Positions 45,235 to 56,606 of a stretch of 64,000 bases of DNA are shown here, piece by piece (position 1 is the first letter of the stretch; every line of letters starts with the position of its first letter). Below the pieces are notes generated by a model. It ran no database searches. It saw only the letters and a program-made list of their open reading frames with translations, and was not told where the DNA came from. A program made the position numbers and the translations under genes. Where the stretch lies: the NCBI RefSeq assembly GCF_014905175.1, contig NC_057789.1, forward strand, positions 13,258,876-13,322,875. Reading direction: 5' to 3'. The stretch is from Aphidius gifuensis (lineage: Eukaryota; Arthropoda; Insecta; Hymenoptera; Braconidae).

Positions 45235-45397
45235 TATTGGCACTCATACGGGGAAATTTACGGGAAATACGGGACATTTACGGGTTTCACACACAATGTA
45301 ATCAGTCCTACACATACAACGGTGGCTATATTTACCGTAAATTTTCTCGTAACCTGTATAAATGTCCCCGTAAATTCCCCCGTATTGAGTGCCAATA
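45235..45397. mobile_element. Short hairpin MITE (TATTGGCACTC ends)
   Basis: Left arm TTATTGGCACTCATACGGGG and right arm CCCCCGTATTGAGTGCCAATA are inverted copies; the arms continue with AAATTTACGGG/CCCGTAAATT and GGGACATTTAC/GTAAATGTCCC-like blocks. 163 bp in total, non-coding. Confidence 0.7.
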
Positions 45398-45835
45398 GTG
45401 TTACCGATTTTAATTACGAATTTGACCAAGACTACCTTTTAAGAAACTCGCGATGAATTTACGTTAATAAAATAGATTAAGTACTTTATAATTTTTGAAA
45501 ATTATAATTACGGCACTTAAATAATAAATTCGGTAATTATTTACATTTGTATGAAGAAAAAACGTATTACAATCAGATTCAACTTTATTTGACCAAAACG
45601 TGGAAAGCGGACTCTGACTGTGCGATCAGGACTTCCTTCGTAATACTTAGTGCTTCAGGTACATTGATGTCGTGATTTAAGTTGAATTGTTGTATGTATG
45701 ATTGATGTTAAAAATGTAGTGGTTTACTTAAAGAAAATGACTTCAATATTCTTGAGTTTTATATAAAAATGAGATTGATTTTATACTTTATATTGATGAA
45801 AAATGAAAAAGAGACTTAGAAAATCTTAAGTGCTT

Positions 45836-46055
45836 GTGCAGAGATGGCTAAGTCAATTAAATGAGTTTTATTCGAAGAGCAATTATTGGATGCTAATCGA
45901 TCGTAACTGTGGGTCAGTAGTTCGATTAGTTCCAATTAACTGGTTCGACTGTGATGAATGAACAGACCTGGACTCGACTGCCATATTTTCGGGCGTGTGG
46001 CCTCTTATTAAGAAAGGCCCTTGTCGCTGTGTCACACTTGTTTCACGGACTAATT
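45836..46055 (+). repeat. tRNA-derived SINE-like sequence
   Basis: A box region AGATGGCTAAGTCAATTAA (about 45843) and B box region GTGGGTCAGTAGTTCGATTAG (about 45909) resemble a class II (Ser/Leu-type) tRNA. A GC-richer body (GGGCGTGTGGCCTC, GGCCCTTGTCGCTGTG) follows. This fits a SINE. Confidence 0.5.
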
Positions 46056-46726
46056 CTTTAGTTTCTTAATTTTTCTAACTAGATTCCGGGTTGATCGACC
46101 CGTCAGATTCCGTGCTTTCCATTAATTATAAAATATTTAGTTAATTAATTTTTGCGCATGTTTGGATTTATTTTAAAGATAAAATTTAGCTAGATTTTAT
46201 TAGCAAATAAAATCAGCTAACTTGGTCTGCACATGTTAATTATTTTGAATACCGTGTGGAGTATTTAGGTAGTCGTTGATTGGTCGTATTACTTAAAATC
46301 AGTTTTCGATTATATTTTATAAAAACAATACATAGATAAAATAGTTTGAATTTTTTTTGATACAATGGAATATATTTATTTTGTAACTTATAGTTGTATT
46401 AATTTTAAAGTATATTTCAAACTAGATTCATAAAATTGGTTACGTTCAGAATTTATAGATCTTTTGTTGGTATGCATGTGATGGTGTAGTTCACACTGAG
46501 GTTTATGGCGGGCCTAATTGGGTTGTTAAGGTCTGCCCGTCGTGGTTAGGTGGCGCGTAGATCTCTACTTTAGTAGAGTGAGTATAAGCAGAGTGGTGCC
46601 AATAGCCGTCTAGTTTTTGATTGATCCGCCTGCTTTTTGTATGAAGTGGGGAGAAGAGGGAGTTTTAAACAGTTTAAAAGGAAAGAAATTAATTTAATAT
46701 ATATATGTATAAATCAAGTAAATATA

Positions 46727-47655
46727 CAGACTGTCCCATTTTAATTGGATAATGGATTTTTCTTGAAAAATATAGCTTAAATTAAAAAATGATTCAAGTA
46801 AGTTGTAGGGTTTGGAGGGGGACCTAGAAAAAAAAAATTCAAAAAATTCAAAATGGTGGAGATTCAGGTATAAACATAGTTTTTTTGAATGGATACTGTA
46901 TTTTTTTCTTGCACCAAAATGTTTCTTACATCAAAACTAACACTTTTTATTTGAAAAATTTTTCGATAAACTCACTGTTTTTTCGGCCCGATTTTATCTG
47001 TTGATGGATTTTCCTCAAAAAAAAAATGGCTTTGATTTGAAAATGATATTTGGGAAAGTTGTAGCGTTTAGGAAGACAAACACGAAAAAAAAAAAAAATT
47101 TGGTAAAAAATTCAAAATGGTGGAGTGAGAAGCATGGATAAAAAAAATGGACTTAGCCAAAAAATTTTATTCAGAAAAAGTGTTAATCTTGATGCGAACA
47201 ATTTTTGAGTAAAATAATTACACCTAACCCCAAAAAAAAGATGTTCATACTTTAAACTCCGCCATTTTGAACTTTTAAAAAATTTTTTTTTCTTTTCGTG
47301 TTCGTCTTCCTGAACGCTACAACTTTTCTAAATATCATTTTTGAATTTGAGCCATATTTTTTGAGGAAAATCCATCAACAGACAAAATTGGGCCGAAAAA
47401 AAAAGTGATTTTATCGAAAAACTTTTTAAGTAAAAAGAGTTAGTTTTAATGTAAGAAACATTTTTAGACAAAACAAAAATATAGTATCCATTTAAAAAAA
47501 CTTTGTTCATACCTGAAACTCTGCCATTTTGAATTTTTTGATTTTTTTTTTTCCAAGTCCTCTGCCAAACCCTACAACTTTTTCTCGAATCATTTTTTAA
47601 TTCGAGCCATATTTTTCAAGACAAATCCATTATCCAATTAAAATGGGACAGTCTG
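46727..47655. mobile_element. 929-bp foldback DNA element, TSD TATA
   Basis: Ends CAGACTGTCCCATTTTAATT and AATTAAAATGGGACAGTCTG are exact inverted repeats flanked by TATA on both sides. Similarity between arms continues toward the centre: AAAGTTGTAGCGTTTAGGAAG versus CTTCCTGAACGCTACAACTTT, and GGCCCGATTTTATCTGTTG versus CAACAGACAAAATTGGGCC (arms about 450 bp). No transposase frame. One strand would fold into a long hairpin. Confidence 0.85.
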
Positions 47656-47902
47656 TATATTTTGAATAAATAATAATTCATATTTTTAATTATTAAATTA
47701 TTATTAAAATAATTATTGAATTATTTATTTAATAATTCAATAAATAATTCGAATAAATACAGCTATATTAATAGTTTCATTTTATTTATATTAAAATTAT
47801 ATTTATAAAAATGTATTTGAGTTTAACTAATATAAATATACCTATATACTCTTATATTATATACATATAGTTTATATGTACAACTATAATTTGCCAGTTA
47901 AT

Positions 47903-48399
47903 TTATGTGAAGCTAGAGGTTTTTTTTCCTGTGCTTTTTGATTTATTCTTCAAATATCTCATACTTTTATCCAACAGTAATGCAACTTCTGGAGGTGGTT
48001 CCTTGTATACTTTATTTTTCTGAAACAAAATATTATTCCATAGTGACATGTGCATTTTTAAATTTAACAAAACACAAAACATTTACATGACATAAACTTT
48101 ATTTATCATAATAAGATCAACTTATGTTAGGATACAAAATTAGAAATTAACATATTAAGCCACATATATTCACGACAGTAATTAATATCATATATAATAA
48201 GCTTTGAAAAATTATTAACTTTAATAATTAATTATAATATTTTTACCTCACAGATAAACGATTGCTCATTGAGTTTTGTAATATCTAGACCAGCATTTTG
48301 TACCCATTGTGCTTGTCTACTTTTATCCTCTTTAAGCATATTCATTTTTACATGATACCTTGTGCTATTTTTACATCCTGGTACAGCACAATATCCCAT
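47903..48399 (-). CDS. Small two-exon THAP-type gene, 89 residues, incomplete zinc finger
   Basis: Exon 1 runs 48399-48247 from ATG and ends in a GTAAAA donor; exon 2 runs 48019-47903 after a TTTTGTTTCAG acceptor and ends in TAA. Both are phase 0, and the join is open. Exon 1 encodes the N-terminal THAP signature MGYCAVPGCKNST, then QAQWVQNAGLDI and SFICE, giving the first three zinc-ligand Cys. The fourth ligand (His, two residues after the third Cys) and the AVPTIF box are missing, because exon 2 encodes a Lys-rich tail (KEPPPEVALLLDKSMRYLKN). An extra middle exon in the 48020-48246 interval was looked for and not seen. A small truncated DNA-binding protein, a splice variant lacking an exon, or a decayed gene are all possible. 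Confidence 0.6.
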
Positions 48400-49327
48400 C
48401 TTACTAAATACCTGTTACATATATTAAAAATAAATCAATTAGTTTCCACTTAATACTAAACTTATTAATAAATATAACGAATATTAACACATTTTTGTAA
48501 TATATAAAAAAAAAACTCAATTCCAATTGTATAATTAAAATTAAATAATAACAACAAATACAATTTTACTACACGTCTCATACTTTGATTGAACTATATT
48601 TATAAAATTAATCATATACTTACTGTAATCTATCACTTTTTTTGATTGATTAATGTTTGTTATAATAAATAAAGTGACACAGAGAAAAGAAAAGTACGAC
48701 AGCAGTATGAACAAACTGATTTTTATTTTAACAAACATTAATAATATTTATAACCAGACCGCCAGACGCCGTGTTTGGTACAGAGGGCACTAAAAGTTTC
48801 CGTATAATATACTTATGGTATGGCGCGAAGTAACCGAAGAAACGAGGACACCTCAGCTTGGAAATTTATTTTTTAATAAGATTTTGTTTTTGGTTTTTCC
48901 CTGTCTTATATCTTTTTTATTATTTGATGGAAAAAATCGAGGGTACGCTCATTGGAAAGAGAGGCATCGAAACTATGAAACTATTTTTAGTTGTTTTTTA
49001 AACAAATAATTAAAAAGATATTACACAAATTAAAAATGATGACGTCACGAACCACCGACTTAAAATACTTATACCCGGTAAGCTCACTCGCGTTTTTAAA
49101 AAATTGAGGTAAGACTCTATCGAGTCTCTTGATACAAAAAATCACCGGTACCAAAAATTCATGTAACTGTAGTTAACTTTGAAATAGGACTTTCCTATCT
49201 CAAATAATCTTTTTTCCTTCATTTAAACGTAAAAATGAAGCTTAAAGATAAAGCTAAGGAAAAGAATGAATCCATAATAATTGTTATATTTTTACTTTTC
49301 ATACCAAGTAAATTTTTACTCACATAC
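48400..49327. other. Intergenic, nothing recognised
   Basis: Would contain the promoter of the minus-strand THAP gene. An upstream acceptor-like ATATGTAACAG near 48415 suggests an untranslated first exon further right. No other gene supported. Confidence 0.35.
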
Positions 49328-50610
49328 CTATAAATGTTTTATTGATTTATTTTCACCAATAGCTGTTATAACTTTTCCAATATCAACAACCATATTACTC
49401 TCACTAATATCAAGTGATGATAAAGAACGTACACCATGTATACATGATTCTAATATATGTGCACCCATTGAACCTAAATTATTACCACTCATATCAAGCT
49501 CAAGTTCATTTGTATTCTCATTACATGCTAAACAAAGTAATAAATTTTTTAATCCCTCTAATGGTAATTTACAATATGATATATTTAAATATTTAAGTGT
49601 ATATGTTGATGTAAAAAATTGTTCAAAACTAGGAGGTATTTCTTGAGTTTTTTTAGTTATAAATATGTTACGTGATACATTTAAGGAGGTTATGCACAAA
49701 TTCATTGCGGGTGTTGCGGGGCGCTTCTGACGTCACAGACAAAACTGAAATCTGGCTACACTGTAAAAAAATAAAGTGAAAAGTGCCTGCGCCCCGTATA
49801 CAATATATGGGATTGCGGGTATGTGTGTGTGTTTGAACATGCCATACGTTGCCACATCTAATTTTTGTAAAGTTTATAATTAATTTCTCATTAATTGACC
49901 GATCAACATATGAAAATTTTTCGCGCAATCAATAAAACTCGGTTTCTAGTATATGTGTGATTTTTTTCAAGACTTTTTCATCATTTTTTCTATCCGAAAA
50001 AAATGGTTGAAATCTCCATAAGAGCCAATGTTAAATATTATTTTCAATAATTAATTACAAAAAATTTAACCGATCAACATAAGAAAATAATTATACCGTT
50101 GTATTCAGAATGAAAAAATCTACTCGTGTAAGAAATTTCAGAACATTCTCATTATATTTTAAAAAAAAAGAGTAATTTCTGCATAACCTCCTTAAATGTA
50201 TTAAATTTGTAATACAACCATTTTGTAATGCATTAAATATTAATTCTAGTGTTGCATTAACACCACCAATATCTAAATATGTAAATGTATTTGGTTGACG
50301 TAAATAATTACATAAATTATTAATATCATCTTTAATATTATTATCACTGATATTTAAATAATTTAATGATGTTGTTATTGTTCTGTTTAAATTAAATACA
50401 TGTGATAATTGCGATATACCCTTTGATGTTAAACTACAATGTGTTAATGATAATTTTTTTAAACCTTGTGGTATATAGCCAATAATTGTACCATTTATAT
50501 TACAACCAGTTGTTAATTTTGCAATTAAACCACATAATGATGTTGCACCTTCATCTTCAATTGAATTATATGATAAATCAATTGTATTTAATACACTATT
50601 TGGGTTTTGA
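49328..50610 (-). pseudogene. CARMIL (LRR16) gene fragment, split by a MITE
   Basis: Minus-strand blocks 50610-50196 and 49680-49328 encode leucine-rich repeats closely resembling CARMIL proteins, which bind capping protein and regulate actin: LNTIDLSYNSIEDEGATSL, LKKLSLTHCSLTSKGISQL, then LNYLNISDNNIKDDINNL, and in the second block LNVSRNIFITKK, LKYLNISYCKLPLEGLKNL and SGNNLGSMGAHILESCIHG. A 507-bp element with TTAA duplications sits between them; across the TTAA the codons of the two blocks meet exactly in frame. The PH domain, remaining LRRs and C-terminus are absent, so this is a fragment. Its upstream edge joins a Cad96Ca-like fragment directly. Confidence 0.82.
49685..50191. mobile_element. 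507-bp MITE with TTAA target-site duplication (piggyBac-type)
   Basis: TTAA at 49681-49684 and 50192-50195 flank inverted ends GGAGGTTATGCA / TGCATAACCTCC. The insertion is inside a coding exon, and removing the element plus one TTAA leaves an uninterrupted leucine-rich-repeat frame. The interior is AT-rich with no transposase. TTAA duplication is diagnostic of piggyBac-type mobilisation. Confidence 0.88.
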
Positions 50611-52036
50611 TTCTTTTGATTCACGCAAAAAACTTTGTGGTTTACCACCACTGAGATACTCCAAAATAACAAGCATTTGCTCACGTTCAGTACAACAACC
50701 AATTAATCTAACAACATTCGGGTGTGGCTCTAATGTTTTCATGACTTTTAATTTTTGTGCTAAATCAATACGTTCACGTTCAGTTGCATTTTCTTTTAGC
50801 GTTTTAACAGCAACAATTGATGTACCCTTTTTATCATTAATATTAATTGCTTTACTTTTCCATACTTGACCAAAACAACTTTCACCAAGTATTCGAAGTA
50901 CATATTTAATCATTTTTATTAATTAATTACATTAAAATTAATAAAATTTAATTTACTTACTTTTAATCTGTGACGTGGAAATTCCCATTTATCATCAATT
51001 TTTTGACGTATTTCTGATGATTGATTTTCTCTTTTCCTGTCTTTGTATTTATTATTTTTGGCTCCATTATTTATTTCATTATTTTCAATGCTATTTATTG
51101 TTATTTTTGTTAGTGGTATTGTTGATGCTGGTAATGTGACATCATCAATATTATTATCTTTTTTTAATTTTTTTTCTGGACGTAGTATTGGTTGGTTCAT
51201 CAATATTATCATTTAATATACTGCTTGGTGGTATTTGAGGTGGTCTTGGATAATTTGATATTGCTGGTAATGAAAGTATTGAGGGTCTTATTCTTCCACC
51301 TGATCCATGTTGACTTGAAAATGGTGATCTTTATTTGAAATAAAAAATATATAGGTATAGATTGATTTTGTTGTTTATCTTCTTTTTTTTTTTTTTATAT
51401 TTTTGCCTTGTGTGTCTTCCACTTGGTGATGATTTATTTTCAATATAAACACATATACTTCTGTTTCAGCTGCCAATTGACCATCTGATACAGTAACCCA
51501 TAAAAATAAAATTTCTCCTCCAAACAAATAAATAAATAAATATCAAAATTGTACGACTTATTTACCCTTCCTTTTAATGTTTCACTAAAAAATATTGTTC
51601 CAGTTTTATTATCAATTGTAAATGGTAATAGTAGTTGTGGACTATCATCACCATTGTATTTATGACCAAGTGGTTCTAGTCCATATATTAAATCATTTTG
51701 TTCAGCATCATGTGCATGTACTCTTGTTACAATACTTCCAACTGGTTCAGTATCAGACAAAACCCAATTACGATCAAGTATAACAACTGGTGGTGTGTTG
51801 TCTTTTTTCAAAACTGGCTGTGATGGTGTATAAGATGTTGTTGCTAATTTTTCAATAAATTCAACAGTTTCAAGTAGTGGCTTTCTTGAATCAGCTGGTA
51901 CGTCATTGTCACATTCATAACACCATATTTGCCGATTGTGTGATTCAGCTGCTGATGAATGCTTGACACTGTGTGATTTTTTAAAAATGTTGTTTGGCAT
52001 GTTGTCTTTGTGCTCTACCACATGCTTGATTACCAC
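50600..52036 (-). pseudogene. Cad96Ca-like receptor tyrosine kinase gene fragment
   Basis: In minus-strand order: a cadherin domain (TPPVVILDRNWVLSDTEPVG, then SIVTRVHAHDAEQ) with a following exon end (VTVSDGQLAAETEVYV), a juxtamembrane exon (SSQHGSGGRIRPSILSLPA, then KIDDKWEFPRHRLK with a GTAAGT donor) and the kinase N-lobe (RILGESCFGQVWK glycine loop, VAVKTLK with the ATP-binding Lys, PHPNVVRLIGCC, VILEYLSGGK). The family is a receptor tyrosine kinase with one cadherin domain. The transmembrane segment, the kinase C-lobe and a clean acceptor for the kinase exon are missing, and the juxtamembrane part is frameshifted. It ends near 50610 directly against CARMIL sequence. Retained introns point to DNA-level duplication. 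Confidence 0.8.
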
Positions 52037-52154
52037 ATTGATGGAGGCATTGATACAAACTATAAATAGTAATATATTAAAACGAATATTAATTATAAAT
52101 AATATTTTTTTTATTATAATTCATTTTATTATCTGCCCCCTTCTTTACTTTCAA

Positions 52155-52254
52155 CTTCTTCTTTTTCTTCTTGCTTTTTAATATCTTGAGCTGATGATCA
52201 GGTACAACTTTTTCTAATAGCTGTGCACGTTTTGGACGTAGATGAAATATTAAA
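52155..52254 (-). pseudogene. Unidentified exon-like fragment, Lys-rich end
   Basis: A minus-strand frame reads HRDNLIFHLRPKRAQLLEK, then VVPDHQLKILKSKKKKKK. It looks like a genuine protein C-terminus but I do not recognise it. It lies within the run of host-gene pieces on this strand. Confidence 0.35.
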
Positions 52255-52528
52255 TTATCTCGATGTCATAAATAATATTTGGTATAAACTTCAGTTCCCT
52301 TGTTGAATTTTATTTTTCATCAATTGTACCTTGTTTTGTTGTCATTTTTATATAGAATGATCAAGAGATTATACAGTTTGCTAATTTTTTTTCTTTTTTG
52401 CTGCTGGTTTTGGATTTATTCGTGGTGGATTTCGACCAGTATCATTCAAATTACCACTTGATATACATTCATCAACTTGTATTTTTTAGAAAAGTTGAAA
52501 ATAATTAAAAAAATCAAAAAAGCTTACA

Positions 52529-52636
52529 CCATGTTATTTTACAAATAACAATTGCAACACTTGGTGACATTTTATTAGCATCACAATTCGTTATTAATTT
52601 TGACAAAAATTTAATAAAATAACGTAACTCATCATT
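52529..52636 (-). pseudogene. RhoGAP-domain exon fragment
   Basis: The 36-codon segment LRYFIKFLSKLITNCDANKM followed by SPSVAIVI and a terminal W matches the central RhoGAP helix region (consensus LxxLxxFLxxLxxxxxxNKMxxxNLAIVxxPxLxW) with a small deletion after AIVI. It ends in a GTGTAAG donor-like site. Only this exon is recognisable. RhoGAP proteins switch off Rho-family GTPases; the parent gene may be of the ARHGAP17 type. Confidence 0.6.
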
Positions 52637-53659
52637 TCCAAATTTCTTGACGTTTAGTATTCATTTGAATTATTTTTGTCAATATAATTCAAGTCAACGT
52701 TTTTAAGTTGAAGCTGTGAAAAGCAAGAATAAGTAAAATTAGAAATAAGAATAATAATTCATAAATTTAAAAATAAAAAACAATAAAAATAAATAAACTT
52801 TTTCTTCGAAAAAAAAATGAAATATATTGCTTTTTTTTTTTTTTTTGCATAAATAAAATACGTGATCAAAGTTGAAAAAAAGAATACTGACATCAAATAA
52901 ATAGTGCAAATAAAAATATACGAACAATATTACTTAATCCAATTTGTTGGAAATTTATATATTTATTGTTCATCATGAAAATTGATAAACGATAGTATTG
53001 AAATATTTCTTAAAAGAAATTATGAAATTAATAAAATAACATTTATATTATATTTACATAAATATTTTTTACCTTTTAGCTAAACATGAAGCCAGCAACT
53101 GGAAATGATAATGAATGGTTTCCACGATGATAAAATTAGCGTACTTTCAATCTCTTTAATTTGTATATTTTCGATTTTTTCTAAATTAATTATTAAAGTT
53201 GCCAGTGCCAAAAATATTAAAAACCTTTTTTTCTTTTTTTTTTTAAATATTAAATAACGTTTTATCTGTAAGCATGACCGATTTGCACCGAGTAATTAAA
53301 AGTTTTCTTTTATTTTAATCTTTAAATCGCCGCTATTTTGAAAATGATATCTTTAAAACTCATGGAGTTATTAAAATTCTAATAGAAAAATTTGATGTGA
53401 CTGTTTTTTTCCCGATTTACATTGAAACCCAACAAAATCATGTTTTGTGGAGATTCGACGAACAGTGTTGGCAGCCCTGCTTAGTTCATTTCACTCACAC
53501 AGATAAACATATGCTTATGATAAAATTTCGTAGTGTTGTGACTAAAAAAAATAACATTTTATTTGAAAAAAAAAAAAATTACACTAATAATTGCACATAA
53601 CCCACCGGAGTATTGAAAATTTTAATTTTCGTTATATATGATTTTTGTGTTAATTCTTT
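52637..53659. other. AT-rich intergenic, nothing recognised
   Basis: Low complexity. At about 53596-53630 a CCGGAGTATTGAAAATTTTAATTTTCGTT block recalls the right edge of the repeat at 57670 (GCCGGAGTATTGAAAATTTT, first 20 bases), suggesting a stray end of that family. Confidence 0.4.
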
Positions 53660-55081
53660 CTATTTATTCCAATGATAGGAATCTTTGGTGACAAGAGACC
53701 TTGCAAGTGCTGTTTTTTTATCACTTTTGGATGGACCATTAGTGACATCACAAATATCATTCAACAACTCGATTATCAGAGCTGTATCTTCATTTTTTTT
53801 TTTCATTTCCTGTTTTTTGAATATCTTGTTGTTTTTTTTTTATTAAAAATTGATTACTACGTAGATCATTTGCAGTTGTTTTGCTCATTAATCTTACTGC
53901 ATTTTTAACTCGCATTTTATCTTTTGAACCTCGATACATCATCTGACCATTCCGAGTTGTACAACGTTTAATTTTTTTTAACTTGTATAATATTACAAGG
54001 TCACTCCATAGACCCTTGATTCCATCTATGTTTATGACATTACCAGGATGAGCAAATTTTAAATCATCATTATTTTTGAATAAATGATTATTTTTTCTCA
54101 ACCAATCATCATCATTACCAAGCCAATTGGTTTTGATACACTTCCATTCGTGTGGAGCATCTGGTAATAAATAAATTTCTATATTATCTTGAATGAAATA
54201 AGTATGATGGTGATGATTTTTTTTTTTATTATCAGTGAATCTTAGTACATCCATGGTTAAACAATTTGGTTTAGCTTGGTCTCTTACAATCCCTTTAACA
54301 ATTATACCAACTTCTTTTGATCTACGTGTAATTAATTTAATTAATTGTGCCAAATTTTTACCTATTATTCCAGCTTTATTAAAATAAAATGCCAAAGGTT
54401 GAACCCAAGGTATATAAAGATCTTGAATCATGAATACTAATCCTTTATTGGCAATATTATTATTATTTAAACAAGGCATATCATCACCATAATCTTGGTA
54501 CCCAAATATTTTATCTGTCGCTGAATCATAAACAGGTATCGGTTTGATAGCAACTTCGTCAACACACAATGTACAAAATTTTGGATTTGAATCCATTGTT
54601 TGTACTTTTTTTCCAATAGCTTCAAAGTAATCATTGTTAATACCCACACCCATTGAAAGTTCACTAAATTTTCTTTGACGAGTTCTTTCAGATGAAAAAC
54701 ATGTTGGTTCTTGAGTACGTAAAAATTCAAATGCTTGTATCCCACGCTTTTGAATATTTAAACTTAAAATTTTATCATCAAACGTCCATGTCCGATGATT
54801 GGGACTAACATATTGATTCCGGACATGTGCCGCAATTAGTTGTTTAAGTAAAGGCGATGTAATTTTTTTATCATTATCATGATATTCTTTTAACTCTTGT
54901 TTCAAATCTTTTATTATCTCATCTCGTTCAAGTACGTCTAGTTTTAATTTTTGTATTACTTTATCACTATTAATTAAGGCGCTGCAAAACGCTTGTTTTC
55001 TCGGACTTGCTTGATAAGAATAAATCTCACCTTGAAGACCATTTTCCTCTAAGATTTGGCTTTTTGTCCGACGTATTTTAC
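53660..55081 (-). pseudogene. P-element/THAP9-like transposase, main exon
   Basis: The exon opens after a TTGGTTTATTAG acceptor at 55082. It encodes a coiled-coil (KVIQKLKLDVLERDEIIKDL), a helix-turn-helix-like region (RTRQRKFSELSMGVG) and the transposase core: FCTLCVDEVAIKPIPVYDS holds a catalytic-type Asp/Glu, followed by DKIFGYQDYG, GLVFMIQDLYIPWVQPLAFY and YLLPDAPHEWKCIKT. The next part (MSKTTANDLRS) matches the conserved region before the C-terminal domain. The frame is lost in a poly-A tract near 53795-53810, after which NDICDVTNGPSKSDK appears and a stop ends it at 53660. The THAP domain exon and the NQDCLE-type C-terminus are absent here. A related C-terminus lies at 25868. Confidence 0.78.
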
Positions 55082-56606
55082 CTAATAAACCAAGATTAAA
55101 AATGTTGTAAATATGTATATTTTATATTTAATTATCATACATATGTATAATGACAATTTATATTTTTTCTTTTGGATACAATCCAAATTATTTTTACGGG
55201 GTATCAACATTAAGAGATTTTCTTTAAATTTCATTAAATTCTTGAATAAGCCAGTTCGTTTTTCATTTTGTTTATCTATAATTTAACAATTAAAAATATA
55301 GATGTTATTAAAATTCATTGAATAAATATTGAAAAATTTCTCATTAATATTATATAATATTCTTTGAGCAAAAGTACTACATAGAAATAAAAATAATTGT
55401 TAAAAAAATGAATTTATAACTAATGCCAATAAAGCAATTAATTGATATTTCACGGTTTTGCTCAAATAATAAGAGCCATTAAATATTTTTTGATAAATCA
55501 TACTTGAAAAAATGTTTAACTGCAGATTTTGAACAAGTTGACTGTATTTTTTCATTTTTTTAGGAGATAATAATGAAATTGTACTCCTCGATATAAATAA
55601 ACAATGTCCATTATAAATTTTCGCCAGAACCAATGACTTAAAAAAAAAATTATTTTTGAACTCAAACCACACAAGTTGATATTTAATAGAAAAAATAAAA
55701 TTGTTCATCAGTCATAACTTTGCACGAATAACACCCTCAACGCCCACTTCAAACTTTGAGAATAATTAAAAAATAAATATATATTTTCAATAGTTTCTCT
55801 TTCTCTCTCATGATTGCATGTAGCATAAATATCTCGTTTGTTCAAATATATTTAACAAAAAAAAATTATGATTACAAAGAAAAATAAATTAACAATATGT
55901 AGAGTAAATACTGAATGTGATAGTTATAAATTACATTGATATAAAAATAATATTTATATGTATATTAATTAATTTGTATAATTAAAAAATAATGACAAGT
56001 TAACATGTAACTTGATTTTTATGGTTGAAAAAGATGAATACTCATGGACAAATATGATTAAAATATTTAATAATAATATTTAAATTATATAAAAAAAAAA
56101 AAAAAAAATACATATTGTCAAGGTATGTTAAATTTTAATTAAAGGTAGTTGAAAATTTTTTAATTTTAAGTGATGGTGCTTCAGTTTGGGAATATTTACA
56201 AAGAAAAAAATGACGTACTGATTATATTTTAATCATTTATAAATAAAAACAAAACATAAATCAAAAATTTAGTTTATATTTATACTAGAATATAAGGTTG
56301 AATATAAACTCGAAAAATAATTTTTATCATTTTCGTAGTATTGTTGATGATAAAGATCCACGTGTTTTTTTGTTCAAATATTTATACAACTGATTTTGAT
56401 TAAAAAAACAATAATTTTTTAAGCTAGATTTTTTTTTATTATCAGTCTATAAATAATCAAATATAGAATTTTTTTTGAGTAAACATTGAATTAGCCGAGT
56501 TTCACATTTTAAATCTGATAAAATATTCAGAGCCTGAGGGAGAATATTGCAAGAGTTGAGGGACACCTGAATTTTCTTACGGTCTAATATACATTTTTTT
56601 TGTCAT
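55082..56606. other. AT-rich intergenic, possible small exon at 55150-55275
   Basis: A minus-strand stretch after an ATTATAG acceptor-like site reads NEKRTGLFKNLMKFKENLLM and might be an upstream exon of the transposase. Otherwise nothing is recognised. Confidence 0.3.

Noticed and set aside
48815..49009. 64-codon plus-strand frame
   Set aside because: AT-rich, no motif, no splice or promoter support.
49328..52636. Interpretation as a functional chimeric receptor kinase-LRR gene
   Set aside because: Frames do not match at the junction, the kinase acceptor is lost, the transmembrane segment is missing and frameshifts are present.
53672..53908. 78-codon plus-strand frame
   Set aside because: Antisense to the P-element transposase tail and built partly on T tracts.
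55400..55708. 102-codon minus-strand frame
   Set aside because: Compositional bias (Lys, Asn, Phe, Ile, Tyr) of AT-rich DNA and no recognisable motif.
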